Assembly: GCF_000717995.1 (NCBI RefSeq)
Contig: NZ_JODM01000016.1
Span: forward strand, 61,045 to 125,044
Direction: 5' to 3'
Length of the DNA: 64,000 bases
Source: Streptomyces violaceorubidus
GTDB taxonomy: Bacteria; Actinomycetota; Actinomycetes; Streptomycetales; Streptomycetaceae
Shown: in pieces, positions 10,026 through 17,625 of the stretch
How the letters are laid out: each line of letters begins with the position of its first letter
Position numbering within the stretch: position 1 is the first letter of the stretch
The notes under the pieces: generated by a model
The model's input: the letters and a program-made list of their open reading frames with translations, nothing else
What the model was told of the DNA's origin: nothing
The model's database searches: none
Position numbers and translations under genes: made by a program

Positions 10026-10961
10026 CTACTCCTCGACGAACAGCTCCTCGGCCCGCACCGCGCTCAGGGAGCGGTCGAGCCAGGTCACCAGTACGTCGAG
10101 ATCGGTGCAGTCGGTGATCCGCTCCCGGACGGAGTCGGGGATCTCGATCCCCCGCACCTCGAGAATGCGCAGGATGTCCTCTGCCTTGCCCTCTGCCTTG
10201 CCCTCTGCCTTGCCCTCGGTCTGCCCCTTGGCACGGCCCTCGAGCCAGGACTCCTCGACGATCGAGTTGCTACCCGGAAAGTTCGGCGTGTAAGTGGCCA
10301 TCAGTTTCCTCCAGTAGTCACGACCCGGGCCCTCGCCCAGCCCGACTTCAACGATCTCCGCCCAGTCCACACGGTCCACGTCCCCGGACCCGGGCTTGTC
10401 GGCGTTGTCCGCCACTCCTGACGCCAGCGCGTCCAGTATCGCAGTCAGGCCCGGGTCCGTGGCATAGGCGAGTGCGGAGAAGACAGCGACTCCAAGGTCT
10501 CGGGCCGCCTCGTCCGCGTCAGTGATCACAGGGAGAACTCCGGGCCCCAGGACCAGCGGAAAGACAACCATGCTCGTGTGGAACCCGCGCCCGACACGAA
10601 TCGGTTCCGCCGCCCAGGCCGCGGTCGCCTTGTCCTTGCACACCACCAGAAGGAACGGCGGCAGCCGGTACTTGGCGTACATGTGGGCCAGGTAGTACGT
10701 CCAGCTGTTGTGCTTTTCCGGATCCGGCTTGCCCTGCGACTCGACGGCGAGCAGGAAGCCGCCCTCCTCACCGGCCACATGTACCCGGAACACACTGTCC
10801 ACTCGGCGCTCCAGTGGCCTGATCTCCGTGAGATCCGTGTCCAGGGGCTCGATCGCCGTGTGCTCCGGAAAACCGATGCCCGCCCGCGGCAGAAGTCGGG
10901 CGAAGAGCCCCGGATCCACCCGGAAGATCCGGTGCAACGCTTCGTGCGGTGAACTGACCAT
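10026..10961 (-). CDS. PD-(D/E)XK nuclease-like hypothetical protein (Rpn/transposase-associated type)
   Basis: 311 residues. A PD-(D/E)XK-type core is visible: D55 (RRVDSVFRV) and E74-x-Q76 (LLAVESQGKPD), the ExQ variant seen in the Rpn/YhgA-like family. A helical middle follows, then three EGKA repeats (about residues 249-262) and a helical C-terminus. Multiple copies of such proteins are common in Streptomyces, and their function is unclear. Nuclease activity is inferred from the fold only. The start is the ATG at 10961. No transposon ends were seen around it. Confidence 0.7.
   Translation of the reverse strand: MVSSPHEALHRIFRVDPGLFARLLPRAGIGFPEHTAIEPLDTDLTEIRPLERRVDSVFRVHVAGEEGGFLLAVESQGKPDPEKHNSWTYYLAHMYAKYRLPPFLLVVCKDKATAAWAAEPIRVGRGFHTSMVVFPLVLGPGVLPVITDADEAARDLGVAVFSALAYATDPGLTAILDALASGVADNADKPGSGDVDRVDWAEIVEVGLGEGPGRDYWRKLMATYTPNFPGSNSIVEESWLEGRAKGQTEGKAEGKAEGKAEDILRILEVRGIEIPDSVRERITDCTDLDVLVTWLDRSLSAVRAEELFVEE
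10178..10213. repeat. Three perfect 12-bp tandem repeats inside the PD-(D/E)XK gene
   Basis: CCTCTGCCTTGC occurs three times in a row, with a fourth degenerate copy. The repeats encode the (EGKA) stretch on the minus strand. Length changes here would stay in frame. Confidence 0.85.
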
Positions 10962-11185
10962 GCGACGGAACGTAATCTCGTGGACGCACTATGCGCTGAC
11001 GTCCGACTCAGGCTCAGCCGTATGAGTGAACATGCCGACGGCCTATGCCGGACGGCTGGGCGTCGACAACGGGGACACCCGCACCCGGCGGCGCGATGAC
11101 CGACCCCGAGCCGCCCCTCTCCGAGGAGGCTTTCCGCACCGGGTTTCGACCGCCTGGAGTTCGGGGCCCGGCCGCGGCGGGCGGC

Positions 11186-12172
11186 TCAGCGGCGGCGGAA
11201 GGCCCGGCGCAGGCCGAAGAGGGCCACGAGGACGACGAGCAGCCCGACCGCGCCGGCCTGGAGCGTGATCCCGCCCGGGCCGTCGGACCCGTCGGAGTCC
11301 CCGGAGGAGCCGGAACCGCCGCCGCCCGCGCCACCGTCGGCCCCGGGCACGTCCTCGGCCTTCACGGGGCTGTTCGCGCCCTCCATGCCGAGCAGCAGCT
11401 TCTTGCCGTCGATGGTGTAGGTGGCGGACTCGCCCTGCCCGAGGGGCACGCTGATCCGGTCCTCGCGCCGGATCTTCCCGCCGTTCCAGTCGTACCAGAT
11501 GCCCCCGAGGTAGCCGCGCACGGCGAGTTGCTCGCCGTCCGGGGAGAACGCGGCGTCCGTGGCCCACAGGTCCACGGGCACGGTGGGCCTGAAGACGTTG
11601 GTGCCGGAGGACGACAGCTTCGCCGGGCCCTCGTACAGGTGCCCGCCGTCCTCGTGCTTGTCGATGAGGTACACCCGCCCGGTCTTCGGGTGGACCACCA
11701 TCGACTCCGCGTCGCGGGAACCGTCCGTGTACTTCACGACGTACTGCGTCGCCCTGACGGTCTGGTCCTTCAGCTCCGTCGGCTCGGGCAGCTCGTAGAT
11801 CCACACGTACGGCCAGGTCACACCGTCGTTGTCGCCGATGTCGCCGACGAAGATCTTGTTGCCGGGACCGATGGCGATCGCCTCGACGTCCCGGGGCGTG
11901 CCGACGCCGGACAGCGCGACGCGGGCGACGGTCTCGCCGGTGGCGCCGTCCACGGCGTAGAGGTAGGGCCCGGTGTCCTGGTCGTTGTGCGTCCAGTACA
12001 CGCCGGGGTGCAGGCGGGAGGCGGCGAGACCGCTGGACTCGGTGATGCGCGGGTCCTTGATCGTGAAGCCGTCGCTCCCGGCGGGCGCGGCGTCCCCGTC
12101 CGCTGCGGAGGCGGGCACGGCGAACGCGCCCACGAGAAGGGCCGAGGCGAGGAGGGCGAAGGGTCGGCGCAT
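11186..12172 (-). CDS. Secreted, C-terminally membrane-anchored beta-propeller-like protein
   Basis: 328 residues. The signal peptide (MRRPFALLASALLVGAFAVPASA) is cleaved after ASA. A soluble domain of about 240 residues follows, with repeated WTHNDQD, FVGDIGDND and YLIDKHEDGG segments typical of SdiA/PhyA-like propellers. A Gly/Ser linker, one transmembrane helix (LQAGAVGLLVVLVALFGL) and a basic RRAFRRR tail finish the protein. That final arrangement anchors it outside the membrane. The function is unknown. I chose the ATG at 12172 because it places the signal peptide correctly; a GTG start further upstream is possible. Confidence 0.8.
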   Translation of the reverse strand: MRRPFALLASALLVGAFAVPASAADGDAAPAGSDGFTIKDPRITESSGLAASRLHPGVYWTHNDQDTGPYLYAVDGATGETVARVALSGVGTPRDVEAIAIGPGNKIFVGDIGDNDGVTWPYVWIYELPEPTELKDQTVRATQYVVKYTDGSRDAESMVVHPKTGRVYLIDKHEDGGHLYEGPAKLSSSGTNVFRPTVPVDLWATDAAFSPDGEQLAVRGYLGGIWYDWNGGKIRREDRISVPLGQGESATYTIDGKKLLLGMEGANSPVKAEDVPGADGGAGGGGSGSSGDSDGSDGPGGITLQAGAVGLLVVLVALFGLRRAFRRR

Positions 12173-12272
12173 GCGCCAAGCCTGCCATCCCGCGCGGGCG
12201 TTCACGTCGCCGGTCACCCTGCGTGGTCGGGCTCACATCGCGCCGGCCAGGCCGATCGTCCATGATGAGCGG

Positions 12273-12953
12273 ATGCTCAGGTTCATGTTCGTCGGTGACT
12301 CCATGACGATCGGAAGCGCCGGCGAACACACGTGGCGCTACCGGCTGTGGCAGCACCTGCGCGACTCCTACGGCCGCCCCTTCACCTTCGTCGGCCCCCG
12401 CGAGACCCTCCACGACCAGGTGACGGACGCCCCCACCTCGTACGCCTACGCCGATCCCGACTTCCCCCGCGCCCACCTGGCCGGCTGGGGCGAGGGCTGG
12501 CACCACATGACCCCGCTGGTCGGGGAGACGGTACGGACCTGCCGCGCGGACGTGCTCCTGGTCTCCCTGGGCCTGATCGACCTCGGCTTCTACACCAACG
12601 CCGAGCAGACCGCCGCCAACGTCCGCGCCTTCGTGGCGAACGCCCGCTCGGCCAACCCGCGCGTCCGCGTGGCCGTGATGACGGTGCTGCACAACATCCG
12701 GGTGGAGGCGGACGAGTCCTTCGCCGGGCAGGTCGCCCAGTTCAACGAACTCCTCGCGAAGACCCTCGCCGACCACGACGACCCGCGCTCCCCGCTGCTG
12801 CTCGTCCCGCCCCCGGCGGCGTACGACTACCACACGGACACCTACGACGGCACGCACCCCAACGAGAGCGGCGAGCACCGGATCGCGGAGGCGTTCGCGA
12901 CGGCGATGGACGAGGAGTGGGGGCTGGGCGGGCCCTACTCCCCCGCCCCGTAG
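12273..12953 (+). CDS. SGNH/GDSL hydrolase
   Basis: 226 residues. The block I serine is in FVGDSMTIGS (residues 6-15), and the C-terminal block V Asp/His is in YDGTHPNESGEHR. The middle blocks are present in variant form (AGWGEGW, SLGLIDLGF), the latter replacing the usual GxND with a less typical LIDL. Such enzymes are esterases, lipases or carbohydrate deacetylases. No signal peptide is seen, so it is probably cytoplasmic. The ATG at 12273 begins right at the first beta-strand. The gene is divergent from the secreted propeller gene with a 100-base gap. Confidence 0.85.
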   Translation: MLRFMFVGDSMTIGSAGEHTWRYRLWQHLRDSYGRPFTFVGPRETLHDQVTDAPTSYAYADPDFPRAHLAGWGEGWHHMTPLVGETVRTCRADVLLVSLGLIDLGFYTNAEQTAANVRAFVANARSANPRVRVAVMTVLHNIRVEADESFAGQVAQFNELLAKTLADHDDPRSPLLLVPPPAAYDYHTDTYDGTHPNESGEHRIAEAFATAMDEEWGLGGPYSPAP

Positions 12954-13021
12954 GCCCTCCGGAGCTCCGGAGCCCCGGAGCCCCGGATCCTCGAGTTCGC
13001 CGCCGAAACCAGCGTCCCCGC

Positions 13022-13051
13022 TTGCCTGGAGCGCACTCCAAGCCGTTGGCT
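13022..13051 (+). promoter_or_regulatory. MerR-type promoter/operator before the aldo/keto reductase
   Basis: TTGCCT (-35), the dyad TGGAGCGCACTCCA (13027-13040) and a weak -10 (TTGGCT, 13046-13051) with an over-long spacer reproduce the layout of MerR-family promoters. The start codon at 13060 would lie at or near the transcription start, so the mRNA may be leaderless. No merR gene is in the window. Inferred from pattern. Confidence 0.65.
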
Positions 13052-13059
13052 GGGGGACC

Positions 13060-14052
13060 ATGGAGTACACGCAGCTCGGACGCACGGGACTCAAGGTCAG
13101 CCGGCTCGTCCTCGGCACGATGAACTTCGGTCCGCAGACCGACGAGGCCGACAGCCACGCCATCATGGACGCGGCGCTGGACGCCGGCATCAACTTCTTC
13201 GACACCGCCAACGTGTACGGCCAGGGCGAGAACAAGGGCCGTACCGAGGAGATCATCGGCAACTGGTTCGCCCAGGGCGGCGACCGGCGCGACAAGACGG
13301 TCATCGCCACCAAGGTGTACGGCACCATGGCCGCCGACGGCGTGGCATGGCCCAACCACGACAAGCTGTCCGCCGTGAACATCCGGCGTGCGGTCGACGC
13401 CAGCCTCAGGCGGCTGCGGACCGACCACATCGACCTGTACCAGTTCCACCACATCGACCGCGCCACCGGGTTCGACGAGATCTGGCAGGCCGTCGACACC
13501 CTGGTCCAGCAGGGCAAGGTGCTGTACGCCGGGTCGTCGAACTTCCCCGGGTACAAGATCGCACAGGCCAACGAGACGGCCGCCCGGCGCGGCGGGACCA
13601 TCGGGCTGGTCAGCGAGCAGTGCCTCTACAACCTGGCCGAGCGCCGCGCCGAGATGGAGGTGATCCCGGCCGCGCAGGAGTACGGCCTCGGCGTCATACC
13701 GTGGTCGCCGCTGCACGGCGGGGTGCTCGGCGGGATCATCAGGAAGGAGGTCCAGGGCGGGCGCCGGGCCTCGGGGCGGACGGCCGACACCCTGGCCGAC
13801 CCCGCGAAGCGGGCGCAGATCCAGGCGTACGAGGACCTGCTCGACAAGCACGGGGTCGAACCGGGCGAGGCGGCGCTGGCGTGGCTGCTGACCCGGCCCG
13901 GGGTGACGGGTCCGATCGTGGGGCCGCGGACGGCCGAGCAGCTCGCCTCGGCGCTCAGGGCCGTGGAGCTGGAGCTGTCGGACGAGCTGCTGACCGGGCT
14001 CGACGAGATCTTCCCGGGGACGGGGCCCTCTCCGGAGGCCTTCGCCTGGTAG
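13060..14052 (+). CDS. Aldo/keto reductase
   Basis: 330 residues, a TIM-barrel NADPH-dependent oxidoreductase. The catalytic tetrad is visible: D48, Y53 (FFDTANVYGQG), K85 (IATKVYG) and H130 (LYQFHH). The C-terminal NADP-binding segment is GPIVGPRTAEQL. It reduces aldehydes or ketones; the physiological substrate is unknown. A MerR-type promoter lies immediately upstream. This suggests induction by a reactive or toxic small molecule, which would fit a detoxifying carbonyl reductase. There is no clear ribosome binding site, consistent with a leaderless transcript. Confidence 0.92.
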   Translation: MEYTQLGRTGLKVSRLVLGTMNFGPQTDEADSHAIMDAALDAGINFFDTANVYGQGENKGRTEEIIGNWFAQGGDRRDKTVIATKVYGTMAADGVAWPNHDKLSAVNIRRAVDASLRRLRTDHIDLYQFHHIDRATGFDEIWQAVDTLVQQGKVLYAGSSNFPGYKIAQANETAARRGGTIGLVSEQCLYNLAERRAEMEVIPAAQEYGLGVIPWSPLHGGVLGGIIRKEVQGGRRASGRTADTLADPAKRAQIQAYEDLLDKHGVEPGEAALAWLLTRPGVTGPIVGPRTAEQLASALRAVELELSDELLTGLDEIFPGTGPSPEAFAW

Positions 14053-14069
14053 CGGGACGAGGGGGTGAG

Positions 14070-14090
14070 CGGGGGCGGCGGCCGCCCCCG
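14070..14090. terminator. GC hairpin between convergent genes
   Basis: CGGGGGCGGC is followed after one base by its reverse complement. It lies between the stops of the aldo/keto reductase and the 28-residue peptide gene. There is no U run; a bidirectional terminator is inferred. Confidence 0.45.
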
Positions 14091-14097
14091 GGGCCGG

Positions 14098-14184
14098 TCA
14101 GCCGAGGGCCGCCGCCACCGCCACCACCACGAGCATCAGCACGAGCACACCGGCCATGATCCGGTTACGGGTCTTCGGGTCCAC
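14098..14184 (-). CDS. 28-residue single-span membrane peptide (SGM_5486-type)
   Basis: GTG start. It encodes DPKTRNRIMAG followed by a hydrophobic run (VLVLMLVVVAVAAALG) to the stop. The peptide is a cytoplasmic basic head plus one membrane helix. I recall a nearly identical peptide annotated in many Streptomyces as an SGM_5486-family, transporter-associated protein. It begins 9 bases after the thpR stop and is probably cotranscribed. It is too short for most gene finders. The conserved, clean frame and lack of overlap support it. Confidence 0.65.
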   Translation of the reverse strand: MDPKTRNRIMAGVLVLMLVVVAVAAALG

Positions 14185-14193
14185 GCCCCGAGC

Positions 14194-14766
14194 CTAACCG
14201 GCGCCGCCGAGCGGGCTGCGGGCGACCGCCTCGTAACGGGGCTGCTCGCCCGGCACGCCTGACCCCGGCAGGTGGCTGCGGACCAGCGCCAGGTCGGTCA
14301 CGGTCCAGGCGGGACCGGTGAAGCCGGCCAGCGCCTCGACGTAGGGGCGGACGTCGATCGCCTGCCTGCTGCGAGCCAGGGTCAGGTGGGGGTGGTGGCG
14401 CCGGTGCTTACCCATCTCGACGCCCGCCCTGCGTCCCGCCGACTCGGCCCGGTCGGCCAGCAGCCGCAGCGTCGCGAGCCCGCCCTCCGCTCCCGCCCAC
14501 AGGGCCCGCCCGTGCCCGAACTGGCCGCCGCCGCGCAGCGCCAGTTCGAAGGGCGCGGTACGGCGCGCCGTCCGCTCCAGACGGGCGGACAGATCGGGTA
14601 CGAGCCCGTCGTCGACCTCGCCGTAGAAGGCGAGCGTGAGGTGCCACCCGGGGCGACCGGTCCAACGCAGCCCGTCCGCCCCGGGCAGCCGCCGCAGCGC
14701 GGCCACCTCGTCGGCGAGCGAGGCGGTGACGTCCTCGGGCGGCAGTACGGCGGCGAACAGTCTCAT
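14194..14766 (-). CDS. thpR: RNA 2',3'-cyclic phosphodiesterase (2'-5' RNA ligase family)
   Basis: 190 residues, normal length for the 2H phosphoesterase ThpR. Two catalytic HxT motifs are present: H42-L-T (WHLTLAF) and H127-L-T (PHLTLARS). The enzyme hydrolyses 2',3'-cyclic phosphodiester RNA ends to 2'-phosphates in the cytoplasm. The ATG at 14766 gives the family's usual RLFAAVLPP start. It leads the two-gene unit with the 28-residue peptide. Confidence 0.92.
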   Translation of the reverse strand: MRLFAAVLPPEDVTASLADEVAALRRLPGADGLRWTGRPGWHLTLAFYGEVDDGLVPDLSARLERTARRTAPFELALRGGGQFGHGRALWAGAEGGLATLRLLADRAESAGRRAGVEMGKHRRHHPHLTLARSRQAIDVRPYVEALAGFTGPAWTVTDLALVRSHLPGSGVPGEQPRYEAVARSPLGGAG

Positions 14767-14852
14767 GGACCACAGTCTGCCCGGCACACCCCTGGCGTCG
14801 TCCGCGTCGTTGTACCGGGCGGCCGCGCCGGTTCCGGGAAGGCAGGACACGC

Positions 14853-15413
14853 ATGACCTACGGCAGGGGCGAACTCACGCTCGACGAGCTGTTCGACTGG
14901 CTGGAGAGAATGCCCGTTCCCGAGGGCCACAAGTCCGAGATCGTCGGTGGCCACATCTTCTTGTGGCCCCAGCGGGACACCCACTGGGACATCACCATGG
15001 CCCTTCTCGAGCAGCTGCGTGCCAGGTACGCCCGCAGACGCCTTCTGTCCGACGTCCGCATGGACTACCCGGGGTATCTCAACGGTTTCGCCCCCGACGT
15101 CGTGGCCCTGGCCGAAGGGGCCCGGAAGGACGACAGGGGCCACTGGCGTCCCGACGACGTCGAGTTCGTCGCCGAGGTCGTCTCCCGGAGCACGGCGGGC
15201 AACGACCACGGTCCCAAGAAGGACGCCTATGCCGCCGCCGGCGTCCCGGTGTACCTGATCGTCGACCCGTACGCCGGCGAGTGGCACCTGCACACCCTGC
15301 CGCGGGACGGCAAGTACCACGCCGCCGTCAGCTTCGGCTTCGGCGAGGACGTCGACCTGACCGGCACCGTCGTCGGTCTCGCCCTGAAGACCGACGACTT
15401 CCCCCGCGACTGA
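14853..15413 (+). CDS. Uma2 family (DUF820) putative endonuclease
   Basis: 186 residues. The restriction-endonuclease-like fold of the Uma2 family shows FAPDVVALAEG then VEFVAEVVS...GPKKDAYAAAGVPVYLIVDP, giving the PD...ExK-like catalytic arrangement. Many copies occur in Streptomyces and cyanobacteria, and their biological role is not established. The ATG at 14853 follows GGAAGGCAGGACACGC at reasonable spacing. It converges on the MFS gene. Confidence 0.88.
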   Translation: MTYGRGELTLDELFDWLERMPVPEGHKSEIVGGHIFLWPQRDTHWDITMALLEQLRARYARRRLLSDVRMDYPGYLNGFAPDVVALAEGARKDDRGHWRPDDVEFVAEVVSRSTAGNDHGPKKDAYAAAGVPVYLIVDPYAGEWHLHTLPRDGKYHAAVSFGFGEDVDLTGTVVGLALKTDDFPRD

Positions 15414-15448
15414 CCGGGCACCGGCACCGCACCGGCACCTGAACCGGC

Positions 15449-16813
15449 CTACGCCACCGGTGCCAGCGCCTCCCGTCGCTCCCGCGGTACGAACCGGACC
15501 TGGGGGTGGCCGCGGTGCCAGCCGACCGACAGGCGCAGGTTGCCGACGCGGGCCAGGACCAGGCCGATGACGAGTGCGGCGGTGGCGGCCACCGCGCCGC
15601 CCGCGGCGAAGCCCACCCGGGCGCCGTAGGTGTCGGTGACCCAGCCGACGATCGGGGCGCCGACCGGGGAGCCGCCGAGGAAGACCATCATGTACAGGGC
15701 CATCACGCGGCCCCGCATGGCCGGGTCGGTGGACATCTGGATGCTGGTGTTGGCGGTGACGTTGACCGTCATGCTGAAGACGCCGATGGGGACCATGAGC
15801 AGTGCGAAGAGCCACAGCTCGGGCGCGGTCGAGGCGACGATCTCCAGGGCGCCGAAGCCGAGGGCCGCCGCGATCAGGACACGCAGCCGGGTCGTGCCGC
15901 GGCGGGCGGCGAGCAGCGCGCCGGCCAGGGAGCCGACGGCCATGAGGGTGTTGAAGAGGCTGTACGCCCCGGCTCCGGCGTGGAAGACGTCGTCGGCGAA
16001 GGCGGACAGGAACACCGGGAAGTTGAAGCCGAAGGTGCCGATGAATCCGACCAGCACGATGGTCCAGATCAGCTCGGGGCGCCCGGCGACGTAGTGCAGG
16101 CCCTCGCGCAGCTGGCCCTTGCCGCGCGGGGCGCGCTGGACGGTGTGCAGCTCGCGGGCGCGCATCAGCAGCAGGCAGCTGAGCGGCGCCACGAAGGACA
16201 GGCCGTTGGCGAGGAACGCCCAGCCGGTGCCCACTCCGGTGATCATCAGACCGGCGACGGCGGGGCCGACGAGCCGGGCGGACTGGAAGTTGGCCGAGTT
16301 CAGGCTGACCGCGTTCTGCAACTGGTCCCGCCCGACCAGCTCGGAGACGAAGGACTGGCGGGCCGGGTTGTCCATGACGGTGGCCAGGCCCATCGCGAAG
16401 GCGGCGACGTAGACGTGCCAGACCTGGACGTGGCCGCTCAGGGTGAGGACGGCGAGGGCGAGCGCGGTCAGGGCCATCGCGGACTGGGTGACCAGCAGCG
16501 TGGGCCGCTTGCGCAGGCGGTCGACGAGGACGCCGCCGTAGAGGCCGAAGAGCAGCATCGGCAGGAACTGGAGGGCGGTGGTGATACCGACGGCGGCCGA
16601 GGAGCCGGTGAGGCTGAGCACCAGCCAGTCCTGGGCGATGCGCTGCATCCAGGTGCCGATGTTGGAGACGACCTGGCCCAGGAAGAACAGGCGGTAGTTC
16701 CTGACCTTCAGGGAGGCGAACATCGACGTCCTGCGGGGGCCGCCGGGGGTGGTGGTCGGGGTGTCGTGGCCGTCAGGTGCGGGGGCGGAAGCTGCTCCGG
16801 ATCCCGTACTCAA
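15449..16813 (-). CDS. MFS transporter (enterobactin-exporter/DHA3-like)
   Basis: 454 residues with about 12 membrane helices. The motif FGLYGGVLVDRLRKRP between TM2 and TM3 is the MFS signature. Related proteins are drug or metabolite exporters. I start it at a TTG (16813) because GAGGAGG lies 8 bases upstream and no ATG or GTG fits; the longer frame runs through the MarR gene. It follows the MarR gene on the same strand by 26 bases, so they form a regulator-exporter operon. Confidence 0.88.
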   Translation of the reverse strand: MSTGSGAASAPAPDGHDTPTTTPGGPRRTSMFASLKVRNYRLFFLGQVVSNIGTWMQRIAQDWLVLSLTGSSAAVGITTALQFLPMLLFGLYGGVLVDRLRKRPTLLVTQSAMALTALALAVLTLSGHVQVWHVYVAAFAMGLATVMDNPARQSFVSELVGRDQLQNAVSLNSANFQSARLVGPAVAGLMITGVGTGWAFLANGLSFVAPLSCLLLMRARELHTVQRAPRGKGQLREGLHYVAGRPELIWTIVLVGFIGTFGFNFPVFLSAFADDVFHAGAGAYSLFNTLMAVGSLAGALLAARRGTTRLRVLIAAALGFGALEIVASTAPELWLFALLMVPIGVFSMTVNVTANTSIQMSTDPAMRGRVMALYMMVFLGGSPVGAPIVGWVTDTYGARVGFAAGGAVAATAALVIGLVLARVGNLRLSVGWHRGHPQVRFVPRERREALAPVA

Positions 16814-16839
16814 AAGGTTCGCCTCCTCGCGAGAACTGC

Positions 16840-17277
16840 TTACTTGTGTGCGAGCTTCTCCAGCACGGGGGCGGCGGCGCGCAGTTTCGCCCACTCGTCC
16901 TCGTCGAGCCCCTCGACCAGCGTGGCCAGGAACGCGTTCCGCTTGCGGCGGCTCTCCTCGAGCATCACCACGGCCTGCTCGGTCTGTGTCACGACCTTCT
17001 GGCGCCGGTCCTCGGGGTGCGGCTCCAGCCGGACCAGGCCCTTGGCCTCGAGGAGTGCCACGATGCGGGTCATGGACGGCGGCTGCACGTGTTCCTTGCG
17101 GGCCAGCTCGCCCGGGGTCGCGCTGCCGCAGTTGGACAGGGTGCCCAGCACCGACATCTCGGTGGGGCTGAGCGACTCGTCGACCCGCTGGTGCTTGAGC
17201 CGACGGGACAACCGCATCACGGCGGAGCGCAGGGAGTTCACGGCGGCGGCGTCGTCGCCATGCTTGAGGTCCGGCAT
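16840..17277 (-). CDS. MarR family transcriptional regulator
   Basis: 145 residues. The winged helix is visible from SPTEMSVLGTLSNCGSATPG to HVQPPSMTRIVALLEAKGLV, then the wing PEDRRQKVV. MarR proteins usually repress a divergent or downstream exporter and release on binding phenolic or other ligands. Here it leads the MFS gene. The upstream sequence (17281-17310) is AT-rich with repeated TTAGCG/CTAGCG elements that could be its operator. It is likely autoregulatory. Confidence 0.92.
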   Translation of the reverse strand: MPDLKHGDDAAAVNSLRSAVMRLSRRLKHQRVDESLSPTEMSVLGTLSNCGSATPGELARKEHVQPPSMTRIVALLEAKGLVRLEPHPEDRRQKVVTQTEQAVVMLEESRRKRNAFLATLVEGLDEDEWAKLRAAAPVLEKLAHK

Positions 17278-17432
17278 GTTCCTTAGCGTAACTCATTAGG
17301 CTAGCGAAATACCAACGCTCGACCGGCCGTGTGCCCGTGACGCCCGCCACTGAAACCCGCAGTTCACCCGTACGAGTGAGTCATTTCCGGAAACGGAGCA
17401 TCACCCGGGCGCCCGGGGCGACCCTCGTGCCC

Positions 17433-17615
17433 ATGGGGACCAGCGTGCTCAGCCTGCGCATAGACGGGGAGCTGCTCGACCGGCTCCGGGACCATGCGGC
17501 GAAAAGAGGAATGAGCGTCCAGGACTATGTCGTCCGGACGCTCATTCGCGATGACTTCGACCAGCGCTTCCAGTCCGCCGTGGAGGAGACGGAACGGTTC
17601 TACGGGGTGCCGTGA
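17433..17615 (+). CDS. Small ribbon-helix-helix protein
   Basis: 60 residues. The beta-strand VLSLRIDGELLDRLRDHAAKRG followed by MSVQDYVVRTLIRDDFD matches the RHH (CopG/Arc) DNA-binding fold, as in antitoxins or plasmid-type repressors. No toxin gene is adjacent. The ATG at 17433 gives the minimal fold; the frame is open further upstream but without conserved character. It converges with the purine permease gene 10 bases away. Confidence 0.7.
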   Translation: MGTSVLSLRIDGELLDRLRDHAAKRGMSVQDYVVRTLIRDDFDQRFQSAVEETERFYGVP

Positions 17616-17625
17616 CCCCGCGGGA

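Noticed and set aside
10026..10961. Insertion sequence transposase
   Set aside because: The protein has a PD-(D/E)XK core of the Rpn-like family, and no terminal inverted repeats or target duplications were found around it.
11043..13601. 852-residue minus-strand open frame
   Set aside because: It overlaps the secreted protein, SGNH hydrolase and aldo/keto reductase genes and shows no domain.
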